Shown: positions 51,984 to 64,000, counted from the first letter of the stretch. The stretch is DNA of 64,000 nucleotides from Lachnospiraceae bacterium (GCA_017396555.1 JAFQLS010000024.1:52804-116803); one strand, 5' to 3'. The notes: generated by a model not told the origin, from the letters alone. Translations and numbers: made by a program.

Positions 51984-52349
51984 ATGACAACTCAGGAAAT
52001 TATTGAAGTAATCAAAGGTTTATCAGTATTAGAATTAAACGATTTAGTTAAGGCTTGTGAAGAAGAATTTGGTGTTTCTGCAGCAGCAGGTGTTGTAGTA
52101 GCAGCAGGTGCAGCAGCAGGTGGTGCAGCAGATGAGAAGTCTGAATTTGACGTAGAGTTAACATCATTCGGTGAGAAGAAGATGGATGTTATCAAGGCTG
52201 CTAAGAACATCTTAGGATTAGGATTAAAGGAAGCTAAAGAATTAGTTGAGTCTGCTCCAAAGGTAATTAAGGAAGCTGCTTCTAAGGAAGAAGCTGAAGA
52301 TCTTAAGGCTAAATTCGAAGAAGTTGGTGCTGAAATTACATTAAAGTAA
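51984..52349 (+). CDS. rplL: Ribosomal protein L7/L12
   Basis: A 121-residue stalk protein. The N-terminal dimer domain has [20 protein letters not shown], an Ala/Gly hinge follows (about residues 37-52), and the C-terminal factor-binding domain has [16 protein letters not shown] start at 51969 would be inside the ribosome site; 51984 is correct. Confidence 0.97.
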   Translation: MTTQEIIEVIKGLSVLELNDLVKACEEEFGVSAAAGVVVAAGAAAGGAADEKSEFDVELTSFGEKKMDVIKAAKNILGLGLKEAKELVESAPKVIKEAASKEEAEDLKAKFEEVGAEITLK

Positions 52350-52369
52350 TTTGATTTGAAATGCTTATT

Positions 52370-52402
52370 AAGGCCATTCGCTTGTGCGGATGGTCTTTTT
52401 TT
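52370..52402 (+). terminator. Intrinsic terminator after rplL
   Basis: A 12-base stem AAGGCCATTCGC (52370-52381) with GCGGATGGTCTT (52386-52397), TTGT loop and a run of seven T. It separates rplJL from the rpoB promoter and may be leaky. Confidence 0.88.
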
Positions 52403-52441
52403 GTTTTAAAAAGGTATTCCCAAAATTATTCTAAAAACTTG

Positions 52442-52470
52442 TTGACACTATTTTCCTATTATGATACAAT
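52442..52470 (+). promoter_or_regulatory. Sigma-A promoter of rpoB-rpoC
   Basis: TTGACA at 52442-52447, a 17-base spacer and TACAAT at 52465-52470, leaving a leader of about 97 bases before rpoB. Confidence 0.85.
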
Positions 52471-52573
52471 CGAGAATGCACTATTGTGGTGCAATGGGTG
52501 TACTATGCCCAAAAAAGCAGATTTTTTGCTCGAAAATATGCTTAATATATATAGAACAGGGGTGACATGTCAC

Positions 52574-55500
52574 ATGGAGCAGAACAGAATGCATCTGGTA
52601 AAATCAAGTAAAGGCATTAGAATGAGCTACTCAAGGCAAAAAGAGGTACTTGAGATGCCTAACCTTATTGAAATCCAGAAGGACTCTTACCAATGGTTTT
52701 TGGATGAGGGTTTAAAAGAGGTATTTGAAGATATTTCGCCGATTGAAGATTACAATCAGCATTTAAGCTTGGAATTTGTTGACTTTCAGCTGAATGTGGA
52801 AGATGCGAAATATTCAATTGAAGAATGTAAAGAGAGAGACGCAACCTATGCAGCTCCTTTAAGAGTTAAGGTTAGATTCCATAACAAGGAAACTGGCGCA
52901 ATTGATGAACATGAAATTTTCATGGGTGATTTACCATTAATGACTGCAACAGGTACATTTGTTATTAACGGTGCTGAACGTGTTATCGTTAGTCAGTTAG
53001 TGCGTTCCCCAGGTATATATTATGGTATTGGACATGATAAGATTGGTAAGACATTGTATTCATGTCAGGTTATTCCTAACAGAGGTGCATGGTTAGAATA
53101 TGAGACAGATTCTAACGATATTTTCTATGTTCGTGTTGATAGAACAAGAAAGGTTCCTGTTACAGTGCTTGTAAGAGCATTGGGTTATGGAACAAATGCT
53201 GAAATTATAGATTTGTTTGGTGAGGAACCAAAGATTTTAGCAAGCTTTGGAAAGGATACAGCAGAGAATTATCAGGATGGTCTTTTAGAATTATATAAGA
53301 AGATTCGTCCGGGTGAGCCTCTTAGTGTTGAAAGTGCAGAGAGCTTGCTTGCAAGTATGTTTTTTGATGCAAGAAGATACGACCTTGCAAAAGTAGGTAG
53401 ATATAAGTTTAATAAGAAACTTGCATATAGAAATAGAATAAAAGGACACGCATTGGCAGAAGCAGTAACTGATATGACTACAGGTGAAATTATTGCAGAA
53501 GCAGGAACAGTTGTTACAAGAGAGCTTGCTGATAGGATTCAGAATGCGGCAGTTCCATTTGTGTGGATTCAGGGCGAAGAAAGAAATGTAAAAGTGATTT
53601 CGAATATGATGGTTGATATCGCTGAGTACGTTGATTTTGATTGCTCTTCTTTGGGTGTGAATGAAATGGTATTCTACCCTGTTCTTAGCGAAATTCTTGA
53701 GCAGAATGAGACAGAAGAAGATATTAAGACAGCTATAAGAAGAAATATTACTGAACTTATTCCTAAACATATTACTAAGGAAGATATCATAGCTTCCATT
53801 AACTATAATATGCATCTTGAAGCAGGTATAGGAACACAGGATGATATTGACCATTTAGGTAACAGGAGAATAAGAGCTGTTGGTGAATTATTACAGAATC
53901 AGTATAGAATCGGTCTTTCACGTATGGAAAGAGTAGTAAGAGAAAGAATGACTACTCAGGATCTTGACGGTATTTCGCCACAGTCATTAATTAATATTAA
54001 ACCGGTAACGGCAGCTGTTAAGGAATTCTTCGGAAGTTCGCAGTTATCACAGTTTATGGATCAAAATAATCCGCTTGGAGAATTAACACATAAGAGACGT
54101 TTATCAGCACTTGGTCCGGGTGGTCTTTCAAGAGATAGAGCTGGATTCGAAGTTCGAGACGTTCACTATTCACATTATGGTAGAATGTGTCCAATTGAAA
54201 CTCCAGAAGGTCCTAACATCGGTCTTATTAACTCTCTTGCTACATATGCAAGAATTAATGAGTATGGATTTGTAGAAGCTCCATATAGAAAGCTTGACAA
54301 AGCAGATCCTAAGAATCCTGTTGTTACAGACGAGGTTATATATCTGACAGCAGATGAAGAAGATAATTACGTGGTTGCTCAGGCTAACGAACCAATTGAT
54401 GAAAATGGTCATTTTGTAAATAACCATGTATCAGGTCGTTATCGTGAGGAAACCTCTGAATTCGAAAAGGAAAAGATTGACTTAATGGACGTATCTCCTA
54501 AGATGGTATTCTCAGTAGCTACATCTATGATTCCTTTCCTTGAAAATGATGATGCTAACCGTGCGCTTATGGGTTCTAACATGCAGCGTCAGGCCGTTCC
54601 GCTTCTTACAACAGAAGCACCGGTTGTAGGTACAGGTATGGAAAGTAAAGCGGCTGTTGACTCGGGTGTGTGTGTTGTTGCTAAGCGTGCAGGTGTGGTT
54701 GAGCGTTCGACATCTAAGGAAATTACTATAAGATATGACGATGATAAGAGTGTTGAAACATATAAGTTAATTAAATTTGCAAGAAGTAACCAGAGTAACT
54801 GTTATAACCAGAAGCCTATTGTGTTTAAAGGCGATCATGTAGAAGCAGGTGAGGTTATTGCCGATGGCGCATCTACATCTAATGGTGAAATAGCACTTGG
54901 TAAGAACCCATTGATTGGTTTCATGACATGGGAAGGTTATAACTACGAAGATGCTGTTCTTCTTAGTGAAAGACTTGTACAGGATGATGTGTATACATCA
55001 GTTCATATTGAAGAATACGAAGCAGAAGCAAGAGATACTAAGCTTGGACCAGAAGAAATTACAAGGGATGTACCAAGTGTTGGAGATGATGCCCTTAAGG
55101 ATCTTGATGAAAGAGGTATTATCAGAATTGGTGCAGAGGTTAGAGCAGGAGATATTCTTGTAGGTAAGGTTACTCCAAAGGGAGAAACAGAGCTTACCGC
55201 AGAAGAGAGACTTCTTAGAGCTATTTTTGGTGAAAAGGCAAGAGAGGTTAGAGATACATCTCTTAAGGTTCCACATGGTGAATATGGTATCGTTGTAGAT
55301 GCTAAGGTATTTACAAGGGAAAATGGAGATGAGCTTTCACCAGGTGTAAACGAAACAGTTCGTATTTACATTGCACAGAAGAGAAAGATTTCTGTTGGTG
55401 ATAAGATGGCTGGTCGTCATGGTAATAAGGGTGTAGTTTCACGAGTATTGCCGGTAGAAGATATGCCATTCCTTCCTAATGGACGTCCTCTTGATATTGT

Positions 55501-56458
55501 ATTAAATCCTCTTGGTGTACCTTCGCGTATGAATATCGGACAGGTACTGGAGATTCACTTGAGCCTTGCAGCAAAGGCACTTGGATTTAACATTGCAACA
55601 CCGGTATTTGATGGTGCAAATGAAGAGGATATTATGGATACTCTTGACATGGCTAACGATTACGTTAATACATCATGGGAAGAGTTCCAGGAAAAATATA
55701 AGGATAAGCTTAATCCGGAGATTATGCAATACCTTGGTGAACACTTAGATCATAGAGAAGAATGGAGAGGTGTTCCAATTAATAGAGATGGTAAGGTCAG
55801 ACTTCGTGATGGTAGAACAGGCGAGTACTTTGACGGTGCAGTAACGATTGGTCATATGCATTACCTGAAGCTTCATCACTTAGTAGATGATAAGATTCAT
55901 GCTCGTTCAACAGGTCCTTACTCACTTGTAACACAGCAGCCACTTGGTGGTAAGGCTCAGTTCGGTGGACAGAGATTTGGTGAAATGGAAGTTTGGGCAC
56001 TTGAGGCTTATGGTGCATCTTATACATTGCAGGAAATCCTTACAGTTAAGTCGGATGACGTTGTAGGACGTGTTAAGACATATGAAGCAATAATTAAGGG
56101 TGAAAATATTCCGGAGGCTGGTATACCTGAATCATTTAAGGTTCTTCTTAAAGAACTTCAATCACTTGCACTTGATGTTAAGGTGCTTAAGGAAGATGAT
56201 ACAGAAGTAGAGCTTATGGAAACTATTGATTACGGTGATACAGATATTAATTCAGTTATCTCAGGTGCTGACAGACAGCTTGCCAGAGATGAAAAGGAAT
56301 TTGAAAGAGCCGGATTCCAACAGAAGCAATTTGACAATGGCGAATTAGTAGATGTTGAAGAAGAAACTGATAACGCAGATGAATATGATTCAGCAGATGA
56401 TTATGAAGAAGATTATTATGATGATTATGCAGATGATTATTCTGATGATGAAGAATAG
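52574..56458 (+). CDS. rpoB: RNA polymerase beta subunit
   Basis: A 1294-residue RpoB. The open frame continues 71 codons upstream across the promoter, so the start is set at 52574, after AGGGGTG. The rifampicin region reads [20 protein letters not shown] then [10 protein letters not shown], with the sensitive-type Asp, His and Ser. [16 protein letters not shown] and [13 protein letters not shown] are the late catalytic and switch regions. The last 30 residues are almost all Asp, Glu and Tyr, an acidic tail seen in some Firmicutes. It is followed by rpoC 12 bases later. Confidence 0.97.
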   Translation: MEQNRMHLVKSSKGIRMSYSRQKEVLEMPNLIEIQKDSYQWFLDEGLKEVFEDISPIEDYNQHLSLEFVDFQLNVEDAKYSIEECKERDATYAAPLRVKVRFHNKETGAIDEHEIFMGDLPLMTATGTFVINGAERVIVSQLVRSPGIYYGIGHDKIGKTLYSCQVIPNRGAWLEYETDSNDIFYVRVDRTRKVPVTVLVRALGYGTNAEIIDLFGEEPKILASFGKDTAENYQDGLLELYKKIRPGEPLSVESAESLLASMFFDARRYDLAKVGRYKFNKKLAYRNRIKGHALAEAVTDMTTGEIIAEAGTVVTRELADRIQNAAVPFVWIQGEERNVKVISNMMVDIAEYVDFDCSSLGVNEMVFYPVLSEILEQNETEEDIKTAIRRNITELIPKHITKEDIIASINYNMHLEAGIGTQDDIDHLGNRRIRAVGELLQNQYRIGLSRMERVVRERMTTQDLDGISPQSLINIKPVTAAVKEFFGSSQLSQFMDQNNPLGELTHKRRLSALGPGGLSRDRAGFEVRDVHYSHYGRMCPIETPEGPNIGLINSLATYARINEYGFVEAPYRKLDKADPKNPVVTDEVIYLTADEEDNYVVAQANEPIDENGHFVNNHVSGRYREETSEFEKEKIDLMDVSPKMVFSVATSMIPFLENDDANRALMGSNMQRQAVPLLTTEAPVVGTGMESKAAVDSGVCVVAKRAGVVERSTSKEITIRYDDDKSVETYKLIKFARSNQSNCYNQKPIVFKGDHVEAGEVIADGASTSNGEIALGKNPLIGFMTWEGYNYEDAVLLSERLVQDDVYTSVHIEEYEAEARDTKLGPEEITRDVPSVGDDALKDLDERGIIRIGAEVRAGDILVGKVTPKGETELTAEERLLRAIFGEKAREVRDTSLKVPHGEYGIVVDAKVFTRENGDELSPGVNETVRIYIAQKRKISVGDKMAGRHGNKGVVSRVLPVEDMPFLPNGRPLDIVLNPLGVPSRMNIGQVLEIHLSLAAKALGFNIATPVFDGANEEDIMDTLDMANDYVNTSWEEFQEKYKDKLNPEIMQYLGEHLDHREEWRGVPINRDGKVRLRDGRTGEYFDGAVTIGHMHYLKLHHLVDDKIHARSTGPYSLVTQQPLGGKAQFGGQRFGEMEVWALEAYGASYTLQEILTVKSDDVVGRVKTYEAIIKGENIPEAGIPESFKVLLKELQSLALDVKVLKEDDTEVELMETIDYGDTDINSVISGADRQLARDEKEFERAGFQQKQFDNGELVDVEEETDNADEYDSADDYEEDYYDDYADDYSDDEE

Positions 56459-56473
56459 AAGGGAGATCTTGTG

Positions 56474-59400
56474 ATGGCAGAAACAACTAACGCAACTTAT
56501 CAACCAATGACATTTGATAAGATAAAAATAGGATTAGCATCTCCAGATAAAATTCGTTCGTGGGCTAGAAGAACTCCTGAACCAGACAAACAGCAGAAAC
56601 CAGAAGAATGGCAGAAATGGTTTGAAGCAGGAATTGTAACAAAGCCTGAGACAATTAACTATAGAACATTAAAGCCTGAAAAAGAAGGTTTGTTCTGTGA
56701 AAAGATTTTTGGACCAAGCAAGGACTGGGAATGTCATTGTGGTAAATATAAAAAGGTAAGATACAAAGGTGTTGTATGTGATAAGTGTGGTGTTGAAGTT
56801 ACTAAGTCGAGCGTTCGTAGAGAACGTATGGGACGTATTGAACTTGCCGCACCAGTATCGCATATCTGGTATTTCAAGGGAATACCAAGTAGAATGGGTC
56901 TTATCCTTGACCTTTCACCACGTGTGCTTGAAAAAGTATTATATTTTGCATCTTATATCGTACTTGATGCGGGAGATACAGGTCTTCAGTATAAGCAGGT
57001 ACTTTCTGAAAAAGAATATAGAGAGGCTTGTGAAAAGTGGGATTATAATTCGTTCAGAGTAGGAATGGGTGCAGAAGCAATTAATGAACTTCTTGAGTCT
57101 ATTGATCTTGAAAAGGATTCAGAGGAGCTTAAGAGAGAACTTGAAAATGCATCAGGACAGAAGAGAGCAAGAATCGTTAAGAGACTTGAGGTTGTTGAGG
57201 CATTTAGAGCATCGGGAAACAAACCGGAGTGGATGATACTTAAGGTTGTTCCGGTAATACCACCTGATTTAAGACCTATGGTACAGCTCGATGGTGGTAG
57301 ATTTGCCACATCAGACTTAAATGATTTATATAGAAGAATTATTAATAGAAATAACAGACTTCAGAGACTTCTTGACCTTGGAGCACCGGAAATTATCGTT
57401 CGTAACGAAAAGAGAATGTTACAGGAAGCTGTAGATGCTCTTATCGATAATGGTAGAAGAGGACGCCCTGTTACAGGACCAGGTAACAGAGCACTTAAGT
57501 CACTTTCTGATATGCTTAAGGGTAAGCAGGGACGTTTCCGTCAGAACTTACTTGGTAAGCGTGTTGACTACTCTGGACGTTCAGTTATCGTAGTTGGTCC
57601 TGAACTTAAGATTTATCAGTGTGGTCTTCCAAAGGAAATGGCAATTGAATTATTCAAGCCTTTTGTTATGAAGAAGCTTGTTGAAAATGGAAAGGCACAG
57701 AATATTAAGAGTGCTAAGAAGATGGTGGAAAGACTTCAAAATGAGGTTTGGGATGTGCTTGAAAAAGTAATCAGAGAACATCCGGTTATGCTTAACAGAG
57801 CTCCTACACTTCATAGACTTGGTATTCAGGCATTTGAGCCAATCTTAGTAGAAGGTAAAGCTATTAAGCTTCATCCGCTTGTATGTACAGCCTTCAATGC
57901 GGACTTCGATGGTGACCAGATGGCTGTCCATGTTCCACTTTCAGTAGAAGCGCAGGCAGAATGTAGATTCTTATTACTTTCTCCAAATAACCTTCTTAAG
58001 CCTTCGGATGGTGGCCCTGTTGCGGTTCCTTCGCAGGATATGGTACTTGGTATTTACTATCTTACACAGGAAAGACCTGGCGCTAAGGGTGAAGGAAAAG
58101 TATTTAAGAGCTTTAATGAAGCACTTTTGTGTTATGAAAATAAAGGTATTGATTTACATGCGATGATAAAGGTGCGTGTTTCGAAGACAAAGCCGGATGG
58201 CACAGTTGTAACAGGTACTATAGAGTCAACATTTGGTAGATTAATCTTTAATGAGATTTTGCCACAGGATTTAGGATTTGTTGACAGAGAAAAAGAAGAG
58301 AACTTCCTTCTTCCGGAAGTAAATTACCTCGTTGGCAAGAAGCAGTTAAAGAAGATTCTTGAAAAGGTTATCAACAATCATGGAGCTACTAAGACTGCAG
58401 AAGTTCTTGATGATATCAAGGCTATGGGTTACAAATATTCAACAAGAGCTGCTATGACAGTATCTGTATCAGATATGACAGTTCCGGAAAGTAAGCCGGT
58501 TATACTTGAAGAAGCTCAGAAGACTGTTGATAAGATTACACTTAACTATAAGAGAGGTCTTTTGACAGACGAAGAAAGATATAAAGAAGTTGTTCGTACA
58601 TGGCAGGAAGCCGATGACCAGATTACACATGACCTTCTTAACGGACTTGATAAGTATAATAACATCTATATGATGGCTGACTCGGGTGCCCGTGGTTCTG
58701 ACAAGCAGATTAAACAGCTTGCAGGTATGCGTGGTCTTATGGCAGATACAACAGGTAAGACAATCGAACTTCCAATTAAGTCTAACTTCCGTGAAGGTCT
58801 TGACGTACTTGAGTATTTCATTTCAGCGCATGGTGCTAGAAAGGGTCTTTCGGATACAGCTCTTCGTACAGCCGACTCGGGATACTTAACAAGAAGACTT
58901 GTTGACGTATCACAGGATTTGATTATTCGTGAGGTTGACTGTTGTGCCGGAAAAGCAATTCCATATATGGAAATTAAAGGCTTTATGGATGGTGCTGAGA
59001 CTATTGAAAGTCTTGAAGAAAGAATTACAGGCAGATACGTTGCGGAGTCAATGTTTGATGCTAATGGTGAAATGATAGTAAAGGCTAATCATATGATTAC
59101 ACCTAAGCGTGCAGCTAAGATTATGGCAACAGGAGTTGAGTCGGTTAAGATTAGAACGATTCTCACATGTAAGTCGCATATAGGTGTTTGTGCTAAATGT
59201 TATGGTGCAAACATGGCAACAGGTCAGGCTGTACAGGTTGGTGAAGCTGTAGGTATTATCGCAGCACAGTCAATCGGTGAACCTGGTACACAGCTTACAA
59301 TGAGAACTTTCCATACCGGTGGTGTTGCCGGTGGCGATATTACACAGGGTCTTCCTAGAGTAGAAGAATTATTTGAAGCAAGAAAGCCAAAGGGTCTTGC

Positions 59401-60154
59401 AATTATTGCAGAATTTGGTGGTAAGGCTGAGATTAAGGATACTAAGAAGAAACGTGAAGTTATCATCACAAATCAGGAAACAGGAGAATCTAAACCATAT
59501 CTTATTCCATATGGTTCAAGAATTAAGATAATGGATGGACAGATGCTTGAAGCAGGCGATGAACTTACAGAAGGTAGTGTTAATCCGCATGATATCTTAA
59601 GAATTAAAGGAACAAGAGCAGCTCAGGATTATATGCTTAGAGAGGTTCAGAGAGTTTACCGTCTTCAGGGTGTTGAGATTAACGATAAGCATATCGAAAT
59701 GATTGTTAGACAGATGCTTAAGAAAATTAAGGTAGATGAGGCAGGCGACAGTGAATTTATCGCAGGTTCAACAGTATCAGCTATAGATTTCAATGAAACA
59801 AATGAAAGACTTGTAGCAGAAGGAAAAGAACCAGCAGTTGGTACACAGATTATGCTTGGTATTACAAAGGCATCACTTGCTACTAATTCATTCCTTTCAG
59901 CAGCTTCATTCCAGGAAACAACAAGAGTTCTTACTGAAGCAGCTATTAACGGAAAGGTTGATCCGCTCATCGGTCTTAAGGAAAATGTACTTATTGGTAA
60001 ATTGATTCCAGCAGGTACAGGTATGAAACAGTATCGTTCAGTTAGATTAAGTACTGATATTTCAAATCAGGAAGAAGATAAGGCGCATGAAGAATTAACA
60101 GAAGAGACATCTGAGGAATTGACAGAAAAAGCTGTTGAAGAAGTTACAGAATAA
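56474..60154 (+). CDS. rpoC: RNA polymerase beta' subunit
   Basis: A 1226-residue RpoC with the zinc ribbon CHCGKYK...CDKCG near residue 75-95, the catalytic [12 protein letters not shown] near residue 477 and the trigger-loop region [16 protein letters not shown]. At residues 31-52 about 20 extra residues (from [11 protein letters not shown] to FEAG) stand between the conserved IRSW and KPETINYR, where most bacteria have only about seven residues. A GTG three bases earlier is less likely as start. The C-terminus is rich in Glu and Thr ([18 protein letters not shown]). Confidence 0.97.
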   Translation: MAETTNATYQPMTFDKIKIGLASPDKIRSWARRTPEPDKQQKPEEWQKWFEAGIVTKPETINYRTLKPEKEGLFCEKIFGPSKDWECHCGKYKKVRYKGVVCDKCGVEVTKSSVRRERMGRIELAAPVSHIWYFKGIPSRMGLILDLSPRVLEKVLYFASYIVLDAGDTGLQYKQVLSEKEYREACEKWDYNSFRVGMGAEAINELLESIDLEKDSEELKRELENASGQKRARIVKRLEVVEAFRASGNKPEWMILKVVPVIPPDLRPMVQLDGGRFATSDLNDLYRRIINRNNRLQRLLDLGAPEIIVRNEKRMLQEAVDALIDNGRRGRPVTGPGNRALKSLSDMLKGKQGRFRQNLLGKRVDYSGRSVIVVGPELKIYQCGLPKEMAIELFKPFVMKKLVENGKAQNIKSAKKMVERLQNEVWDVLEKVIREHPVMLNRAPTLHRLGIQAFEPILVEGKAIKLHPLVCTAFNADFDGDQMAVHVPLSVEAQAECRFLLLSPNNLLKPSDGGPVAVPSQDMVLGIYYLTQERPGAKGEGKVFKSFNEALLCYENKGIDLHAMIKVRVSKTKPDGTVVTGTIESTFGRLIFNEILPQDLGFVDREKEENFLLPEVNYLVGKKQLKKILEKVINNHGATKTAEVLDDIKAMGYKYSTRAAMTVSVSDMTVPESKPVILEEAQKTVDKITLNYKRGLLTDEERYKEVVRTWQEADDQITHDLLNGLDKYNNIYMMADSGARGSDKQIKQLAGMRGLMADTTGKTIELPIKSNFREGLDVLEYFISAHGARKGLSDTALRTADSGYLTRRLVDVSQDLIIREVDCCAGKAIPYMEIKGFMDGAETIESLEERITGRYVAESMFDANGEMIVKANHMITPKRAAKIMATGVESVKIRTILTCKSHIGVCAKCYGANMATGQAVQVGEAVGIIAAQSIGEPGTQLTMRTFHTGGVAGGDITQGLPRVEELFEARKPKGLAIIAEFGGKAEIKDTKKKREVIITNQETGESKPYLIPYGSRIKIMDGQMLEAGDELTEGSVNPHDILRIKGTRAAQDYMLREVQRVYRLQGVEINDKHIEMIVRQMLKKIKVDEAGDSEFIAGSTVSAIDFNETNERLVAEGKEPAVGTQIMLGITKASLATNSFLSAASFQETTRVLTEAAINGKVDPLIGLKENVLIGKLIPAGTGMKQYRSVRLSTDISNQEEDKAHEELTEETSEELTEKAVEEVTE

Positions 60155-60167
60155 ATAATGTGATGTA

Positions 60168-60196
60168 CAAGGGAAGCTAAATGCTTCCCTTGATTT
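60168..60196 (+). terminator. Intrinsic terminator after rpoC
   Basis: A perfect 10-base stem CAAGGGAAGC (60168-60177) and GCTTCCCTTG (60183-60192), then ATTTGTTG. The T tail is weak, so read-through is possible. Confidence 0.8.
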
Positions 60197-60257
60197 GTTG
60201 TGATGAGCCCAGTGACACACGTTTGTAAAACAATGTGAATAAAACATTATTTTTTTC

Positions 60258-60286
60258 TTGACATTTAGAAAAGCGAAATATATAAT
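60258..60286 (+). promoter_or_regulatory. Sigma-A promoter of rpsL-rpsG-fusA
   Basis: TTGACA at 60258-60263, a 17-base spacer and TATAAT at 60281-60286: a perfect consensus. The leader to rpsL is about 90 bases. Confidence 0.92.
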
Positions 60287-60381
60287 AAGTAGGCGTGCAT
60301 ATGGGCGTAGTGCGTTTGTTGTGCGCAAATACAAGGTTAACAAGGCCTAGATACAATATTTTAAATCAGGAGGTGAAAATA

Positions 60382-60801
60382 ATGCCTACATTTAACCAGT
60401 TAGTAAGAAAAGGAAGAAAGTCAGCTGAAAAGAAATCTACTGCACCAGCTCTTTTAAAGGGATATAACTCTTTAAAGAAAAAAGCAACAGATACAGCAGC
60501 TCCTCAGAAGAGAGGTGTTTGTACAGCAGTTAAGACAGCTACTCCTAAGAAGCCTAACTCAGCGCTTAGAAAAATTGCCAGAGTTCGTCTTTCTAATGGT
60601 ATCGAAGTAACAAGCTACATTCCAGGTGAAGGTCACAACCTTCAGGAGCATAGTGTTGTTCTTATCCGTGGTGGTAGAGTAAAAGACTTACCAGGTACAA
60701 GATATCATATCGTTAGAGGTACTCTTGATACAGCAGGTGTTGCAAAGAGACGCCAGGCTCGTTCTAAGTACGGCGCTAAGAGACCAAAGGATGCTAAATA
60801 G
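60382..60801 (+). CDS. rpsL: Ribosomal protein S12
   Basis: A 139-residue S12 with [12 protein letters not shown] at the start and [20 protein letters not shown], where the Lys in PKKPN is the streptomycin-sensitive form. [20 protein letters not shown] is the second conserved decoding-site loop. A longer frame from 60295 runs over the leader; AGGAGGTG before 60382 fixes the start. Confidence 0.97.
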   Translation: MPTFNQLVRKGRKSAEKKSTAPALLKGYNSLKKKATDTAAPQKRGVCTAVKTATPKKPNSALRKIARVRLSNGIEVTSYIPGEGHNLQEHSVVLIRGGRVKDLPGTRYHIVRGTLDTAGVAKRRQARSKYGAKRPKDAK

Positions 60802-60925
60802 GAACAATTTATTCATAGGTTGAATGAAAAGTGCTCGGATTAGAAATATTGTTTATCTAGACATAGATACATTATCAAACCGTGCGCGAACACATTTAAA
60901 AGTGAGTACCGTTGAATTAATCAAA

Positions 60926-60944
60926 TAGCAACATAAGATTGCTA
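60926..60944 (+). promoter_or_regulatory. Hairpin in the rpsL-rpsG intergenic leader
   Basis: TAGCAA (60926-60931) and TTGCTA (60939-60944) pair around a seven-base loop, just upstream of the rpsG ribosome site. S7 represses its own translation from the rpsL-rpsG spacer in E. coli; a similar role here is a guess. The remaining 125 bases show no clear promoter. Confidence 0.35.
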
Positions 60945-60968
60945 GACATTATTAAGGAGGGAAGAACC

Positions 60969-61439
60969 GTGCCACGTAAAGGACATACTCAGAAAAGAGA
61001 CGTATTAGCAGATCCAATGTATAACAATAAGGTCGTTACTAAGCTTATCAACAACATTATGTTAGATGGTAAGAAGGGTGTAGCACAGAAAATTGTATAT
61101 GGTGCATTTGCTACAGTAGAAGAAAAAGCTGGTAAGCCAGCACTTGATGTTTTCGAGGAAGCTATGAACAACATCATGCCAGTACTTGAAGTTAAGGCTA
61201 GACGTATTGGTGGTGCAACATACCAGGTTCCAATCGAAGTTAGAGCAGACAGAAGACAGGCTTTAGCACTTCGTTGGCTTACATTGTATTCACGTAAGAG
61301 AGGCGAGAAGACAATGGAAGAAAGATTAGCAGGAGAAATCCTTGATGCAGCTAACAACACAGGCGCATCAGTTAAGAAAAAAGAAGATATGCACAAGATG
61401 GCAGAAGCAAACAAGGCTTTTGCTCACTACAGATTCTAA
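60969..61439 (+). CDS. rpsG: Ribosomal protein S7
   Basis: A 156-residue S7, starting at GTG with AAGGAGG before it: [15 protein letters not shown], then [17 protein letters not shown] and RALA-type helix [17 protein letters not shown]. It nucleates the 30S head. An in-frame ATG at 60939 lies before the ribosome site. Length matches the family. Confidence 0.96.
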   Translation: MPRKGHTQKRDVLADPMYNNKVVTKLINNIMLDGKKGVAQKIVYGAFATVEEKAGKPALDVFEEAMNNIMPVLEVKARRIGGATYQVPIEVRADRRQALALRWLTLYSRKRGEKTMEERLAGEILDAANNTGASVKKKEDMHKMAEANKAFAHYRF

Positions 61440-61486
61440 TAAGAACTGTATTAGTTGTGTAATAACATTTAAAAGGAGGAAGAACC

Positions 61487-63604
61487 TTGGCTGGAAGAGA
61501 ATATCCGTTAGAGAGAACCAGAAATATAGGTATTATGGCTCATATCGATGCTGGTAAGACAACATTATCAGAGCGTATCCTTTATTATACTGGTGTAAAT
61601 CATAAAATCGGTGATACACATGAAGGTACTGCAACAATGGACTGGATGGCTCAGGAGCAGGAAAGAGGTATCACAATTACTTCCGCAGCAACAACTTGTC
61701 ATTGGTCACTTGAGGTAAATGGTAAGAAGAATCCATCTGCTCCGGAATATCGTATTAACATCATCGATACACCTGGACACGTAGACTTCACTGTTGAAGT
61801 TGAGCGTTCACTTAGAGTACTTGATGGTGCTGTAGGTGTATTTGATGCACAGAATGGTGTTGAACCACAGTCAGAGAACGTATGGCGTCAGGCTGACAAG
61901 TATGGCGTACCACGTATGGCTTTCATGAACAAAATGGATAAGTTGGGAGCTGATTTCTTCGGCTCATGTAAGCAGCTTATCACAAAGCTTGGAAAGAATC
62001 CTGTTCTTGTACAGATTCCAATTGGTAAAGAAGATTCATTTAAGGGTATTGTAGACTTATTTGAAATGCAGGCATACATTTTCAATAACGATAAGGGTGA
62101 TGACATCACAGTAGGTGAGATTCCTGATGATTTAAAGGATCAGGCAGAAGAATATCACGAAAAACTTATCGAGCAGTGTGCAGAGCTTGACGAAGAGTTA
62201 ATGGAAAAATATCTTGAAGGAGAAGAACTTTCTATTGCAGACCTTAAAGCTGCATTAAGAAAGGGAACAATTTCAGGCGAAGCTATACCATGTCTTTGCG
62301 GAACAGCATATAGAAACAAGGGTGTTCAGAAACTTCTTGATGCTGTACTTGAGTATATGCCAGCTCCAACAGATGTTCCTGATATTACAGGACAGGATGA
62401 GGATGGAAATGAAATTACAGTTAAATCTTCAGATTCTGAACCATTCTCAGCATTAGCATTTAAGATTATGACAGACCCATTCGTAGGTAAGTTAGCATTC
62501 TTCAGAGTTTATTCTGGTACATTAAACTCAGGTTCATATGTACTTAATGCTACAAAAGGAAAGAAAGAAAGAGTTGGACGTATCCTTCAGATGCATGCCA
62601 ACAACAGAACAGAAATTGACAAGGTTTACTCAGGAGATATCGCAGCAGCTGTAGGTCTTAAAGTTACAGCTACAGGTGATACAATATGTGATGAACAGCA
62701 TCCTGTAATCTTAGAGTCGATGGAATTCCCAGAGCCAGTTATCGAGCTCGCTATCGAGCCTAAGACAAAAGATGCACAGGGTAAGATGGGTGAAGCTTTA
62801 GCTAAGCTTGCTGAAGAAGATCCAACATTCCGTGCACATACAGATAAGGAAACAGGACAGACAATCATTGCTGGTATGGGTGAACTTCATCTTGATATTA
62901 TCGTTGACAGACTTCTTCGTGAGTTCAAGGTTGAAGCTAACGTAGGTGCTCCTCAGGTTGCATACAGAGAAGCAATTACTAAGGCAGTAGATGTAGATAG
63001 CAAGTATGCTAAGCAGTCAGGTGGACGTGGTCAGTATGGTCACTGTAAAGTTCACTTTGAGCCAATGGATGCTAACGGTGAAGAATTATTCAAGTTTGAA
63101 TCAACAGTTGTTGGTGGTGCTATTCCTAAGGAATATATCCCAGCAGTTGGTGAAGGTATTGAAGAAGCTACTCAGTGTGGTACACTTGCAGGATTCCCTG
63201 TTGTTGGTGTTCATGCCACAGTATTTGATGGTTCATATCATGAAGTCGATTCATCAGAAATGGCATTCCACATTGCAGGTTCTATGGCATTCAAAGAAGC
63301 TATGCAGAAGGCATCACCAGTTATCCTTGAGCCTATTATGAAGGTTGAGGTAACAACACCGGAAGAATACATGGGTAACGTTATCGGTGGTCTTAACTCA
63401 CGTCGTGGACGTATTGAGAGCATGGAAGATATCAGTGGTGGTAAGATGGTTAAGGCATATGTTCCACTTGCAGAGATGTTTGGATATGCAACAGTACTTC
63501 GTTCTGATACACAGGGACGTGGTAACTACTCAATGTTCTTCGAGAAATATGAGCAGGCTCCAAAGAATGTTCAGGATAATATTGTATCTTCTAGAGGAAG
63601 ATAA
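61487..63604 (+). CDS. fusA: Elongation factor G
   Basis: A 705-residue translocase. G1 is [10 protein letters not shown]2 [11 protein letters not shown]3 DTPGHVDF and G4 NKMD; domain IV has [15 protein letters not shown], and domain V has [18 protein letters not shown]. It starts at TTG with AAAAGGAGGAAG before it. Gene order rpsL-rpsG-fusA-tuf is the str operon. Confidence 0.97.
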   Translation: MAGREYPLERTRNIGIMAHIDAGKTTLSERILYYTGVNHKIGDTHEGTATMDWMAQEQERGITITSAATTCHWSLEVNGKKNPSAPEYRINIIDTPGHVDFTVEVERSLRVLDGAVGVFDAQNGVEPQSENVWRQADKYGVPRMAFMNKMDKLGADFFGSCKQLITKLGKNPVLVQIPIGKEDSFKGIVDLFEMQAYIFNNDKGDDITVGEIPDDLKDQAEEYHEKLIEQCAELDEELMEKYLEGEELSIADLKAALRKGTISGEAIPCLCGTAYRNKGVQKLLDAVLEYMPAPTDVPDITGQDEDGNEITVKSSDSEPFSALAFKIMTDPFVGKLAFFRVYSGTLNSGSYVLNATKGKKERVGRILQMHANNRTEIDKVYSGDIAAAVGLKVTATGDTICDEQHPVILESMEFPEPVIELAIEPKTKDAQGKMGEALAKLAEEDPTFRAHTDKETGQTIIAGMGELHLDIIVDRLLREFKVEANVGAPQVAYREAITKAVDVDSKYAKQSGGRGQYGHCKVHFEPMDANGEELFKFESTVVGGAIPKEYIPAVGEGIEEATQCGTLAGFPVVGVHATVFDGSYHEVDSSEMAFHIAGSMAFKEAMQKASPVILEPIMKVEVTTPEEYMGNVIGGLNSRRGRIESMEDISGGKMVKAYVPLAEMFGYATVLRSDTQGRGNYSMFFEKYEQAPKNVQDNIVSSRGR

Positions 63605-63616
63605 TAAAAATTATAC

Positions 63617-63645
63617 TTGAAATTAAATGTATAATGAAATATAAT
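63617..63645 (+). promoter_or_regulatory. Sigma-A promoter of tuf
   Basis: TTGAAA at 63617-63622, a 17-base spacer and TATAAT at 63640-63645. A short 5-pair hairpin GTCCT/AGGAC (63659-63671) follows in the leader. Confidence 0.75.
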
Positions 63646-63710
63646 TTAAAATAGCCGAGTCCTATAAGGACATAATCAAAATAATAAGATTTTTAAGGAG
63701 GATTACAAAA

Positions 63711-64000
63711 ATGGCTAAAGCTAAGTTTGAGAGAACTAAACCACATTGTAATATTGGTACAATCGGTCACGTTGACCACGGTAAGACAACATTAACAGCA
63801 GCTATCACAAAGACACTTTCTGAAAGAGTTGCTGGTAACGCAGCTGTAGATTTCGAGAACATCGATAAGGCTCCAGAAGAAAGAGAAAGAGGTATCACAA
63901 TCTCTACAGCTCACGTTGAGTATGAAACAGATAACAGACATTACGCACACGTTGACTGTCCAGGACATGCTGACTACGTTAAGAACATGATCACTGGTGC
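63711..64000 (+). CDS. tuf: Elongation factor Tu (5' part, cut by the window end)
   Basis: The first 96 codons of EF-Tu: [21 protein letters not shown]1 GHVDHGKTT, switch [16 protein letters not shown], and G3 [12 protein letters not shown]. The remainder lies beyond the window. AAGGAGG precedes the ATG. Confidence 0.97.
   Translation, partial: MAKAKFERTKPHCNIGTIGHVDHGKTTLTAAITKTLSERVAGNAAVDFENIDKAPEERERGITISTAHVEYETDNRHYAHVDCPGHADYVKNMITG

Noticed and set aside
52361-52573. N-terminal extension of RpoB from an upstream ATG
   Set aside because: The extension covers the rplL terminator and the rpoB promoter and matches nothing in RpoB; the start at 52574 has a ribosome site.
53291-53854. 187-codon open frame on the - strand in rpoB
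   Set aside because: Entirely within a highly conserved gene, Cys/Ile/Asn-rich low-quality protein, no ribosome site.
1-64000. tRNA or rRNA genes
   Set aside because: No cloverleaf with conserved GTTCGAATC-type arms or rRNA blocks was found by reading; only the L1 operator mimics 23S rRNA.

Overview
The window reads as a chromosomal segment of an AT-rich, motile Gram-positive bacterium of the Lachnospiraceae type (Butyrivibrio / Roseburia / Lachnospira group). The reasons are the strong AGGAGG ribosome binding sites, the sigma-D promoters, the fliW-csrA pair, small flagellins, and a Firmicutes-type order rpmG-secE-nusG-rplKAJL-rpoBC-rpsLG-fusA-tuf. Genus is an inference; family is reasonably secure.

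Positions 1-12.3 kb hold a late flagellar cluster on the + strand: flgM, flgN, two different flgK genes, flgL, fliW, csrA, then behind a sigma-D promoter flaG, fliD, fliS and a FliT-like chaperone, then behind a second sigma-D promoter two nearly identical flagellins. The flagellin leaders carry hairpins that look like CsrA sites, so FliW, CsrA and flagellin probably form the known partner-switch circuit.

Positions 12.3-35.1 kb form a long unidirectional glycosylation island. It begins with a Maf (DUF115) motility-associated glycosyltransferase and PseB. It continues with a nucleotidyltransferase-kinase fusion, a SIS isomerase and a HAD protein. Next comes a family of modular proteins in which one Rossmann-like module is joined to GT-B, LicD or other domains. 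A TagD-like cytidylyltransferase and two paralogous glycosyltransferases follow; these two flank a frameshifted FdtA isomerase gene. The island ends with an unusual block: FdtB-like aminotransferase, ATP-grasp enzyme, HAD hydrolase, HMGL-type aldolase, ThDP enzyme and methyltransferase. This block looks like a pathway for an unusual, perhaps branched, sugar.

Positions 35.1-39.5 kb are an accessory pocket of PDDEXK 'Rpn-type' genes: two intact copies and one decayed copy on the - strand, and one more distant + strand member. A HAD gene lies among them. The HAD gene and the + strand Rpn gene have nearly identical promoters.

Positions 39.6-47.3 kb are a pseudaminic acid operon: ATP-grasp, PseF-like cytidylyltransferase, PseI, PseG, a DUF115-CgeB fusion glycosyltransferase, and PseC. 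PseB lies 25 kb upstream and no PseH acetyltransferase is visible. A divergent FliD-like gene follows on the - strand.

Positions 48.9-64 kb hold the conserved transcription and translation block, rpmG through the start of tuf. It contains an L10-type leader, two copies of an L1 operator that mimics 23S rRNA, internal promoters and terminators, and an atypical insertion near the RpoC N-terminus. Together the first 48 kb build, export, regulate and decorate the flagellar filament; the last 15 kb are housekeeping.
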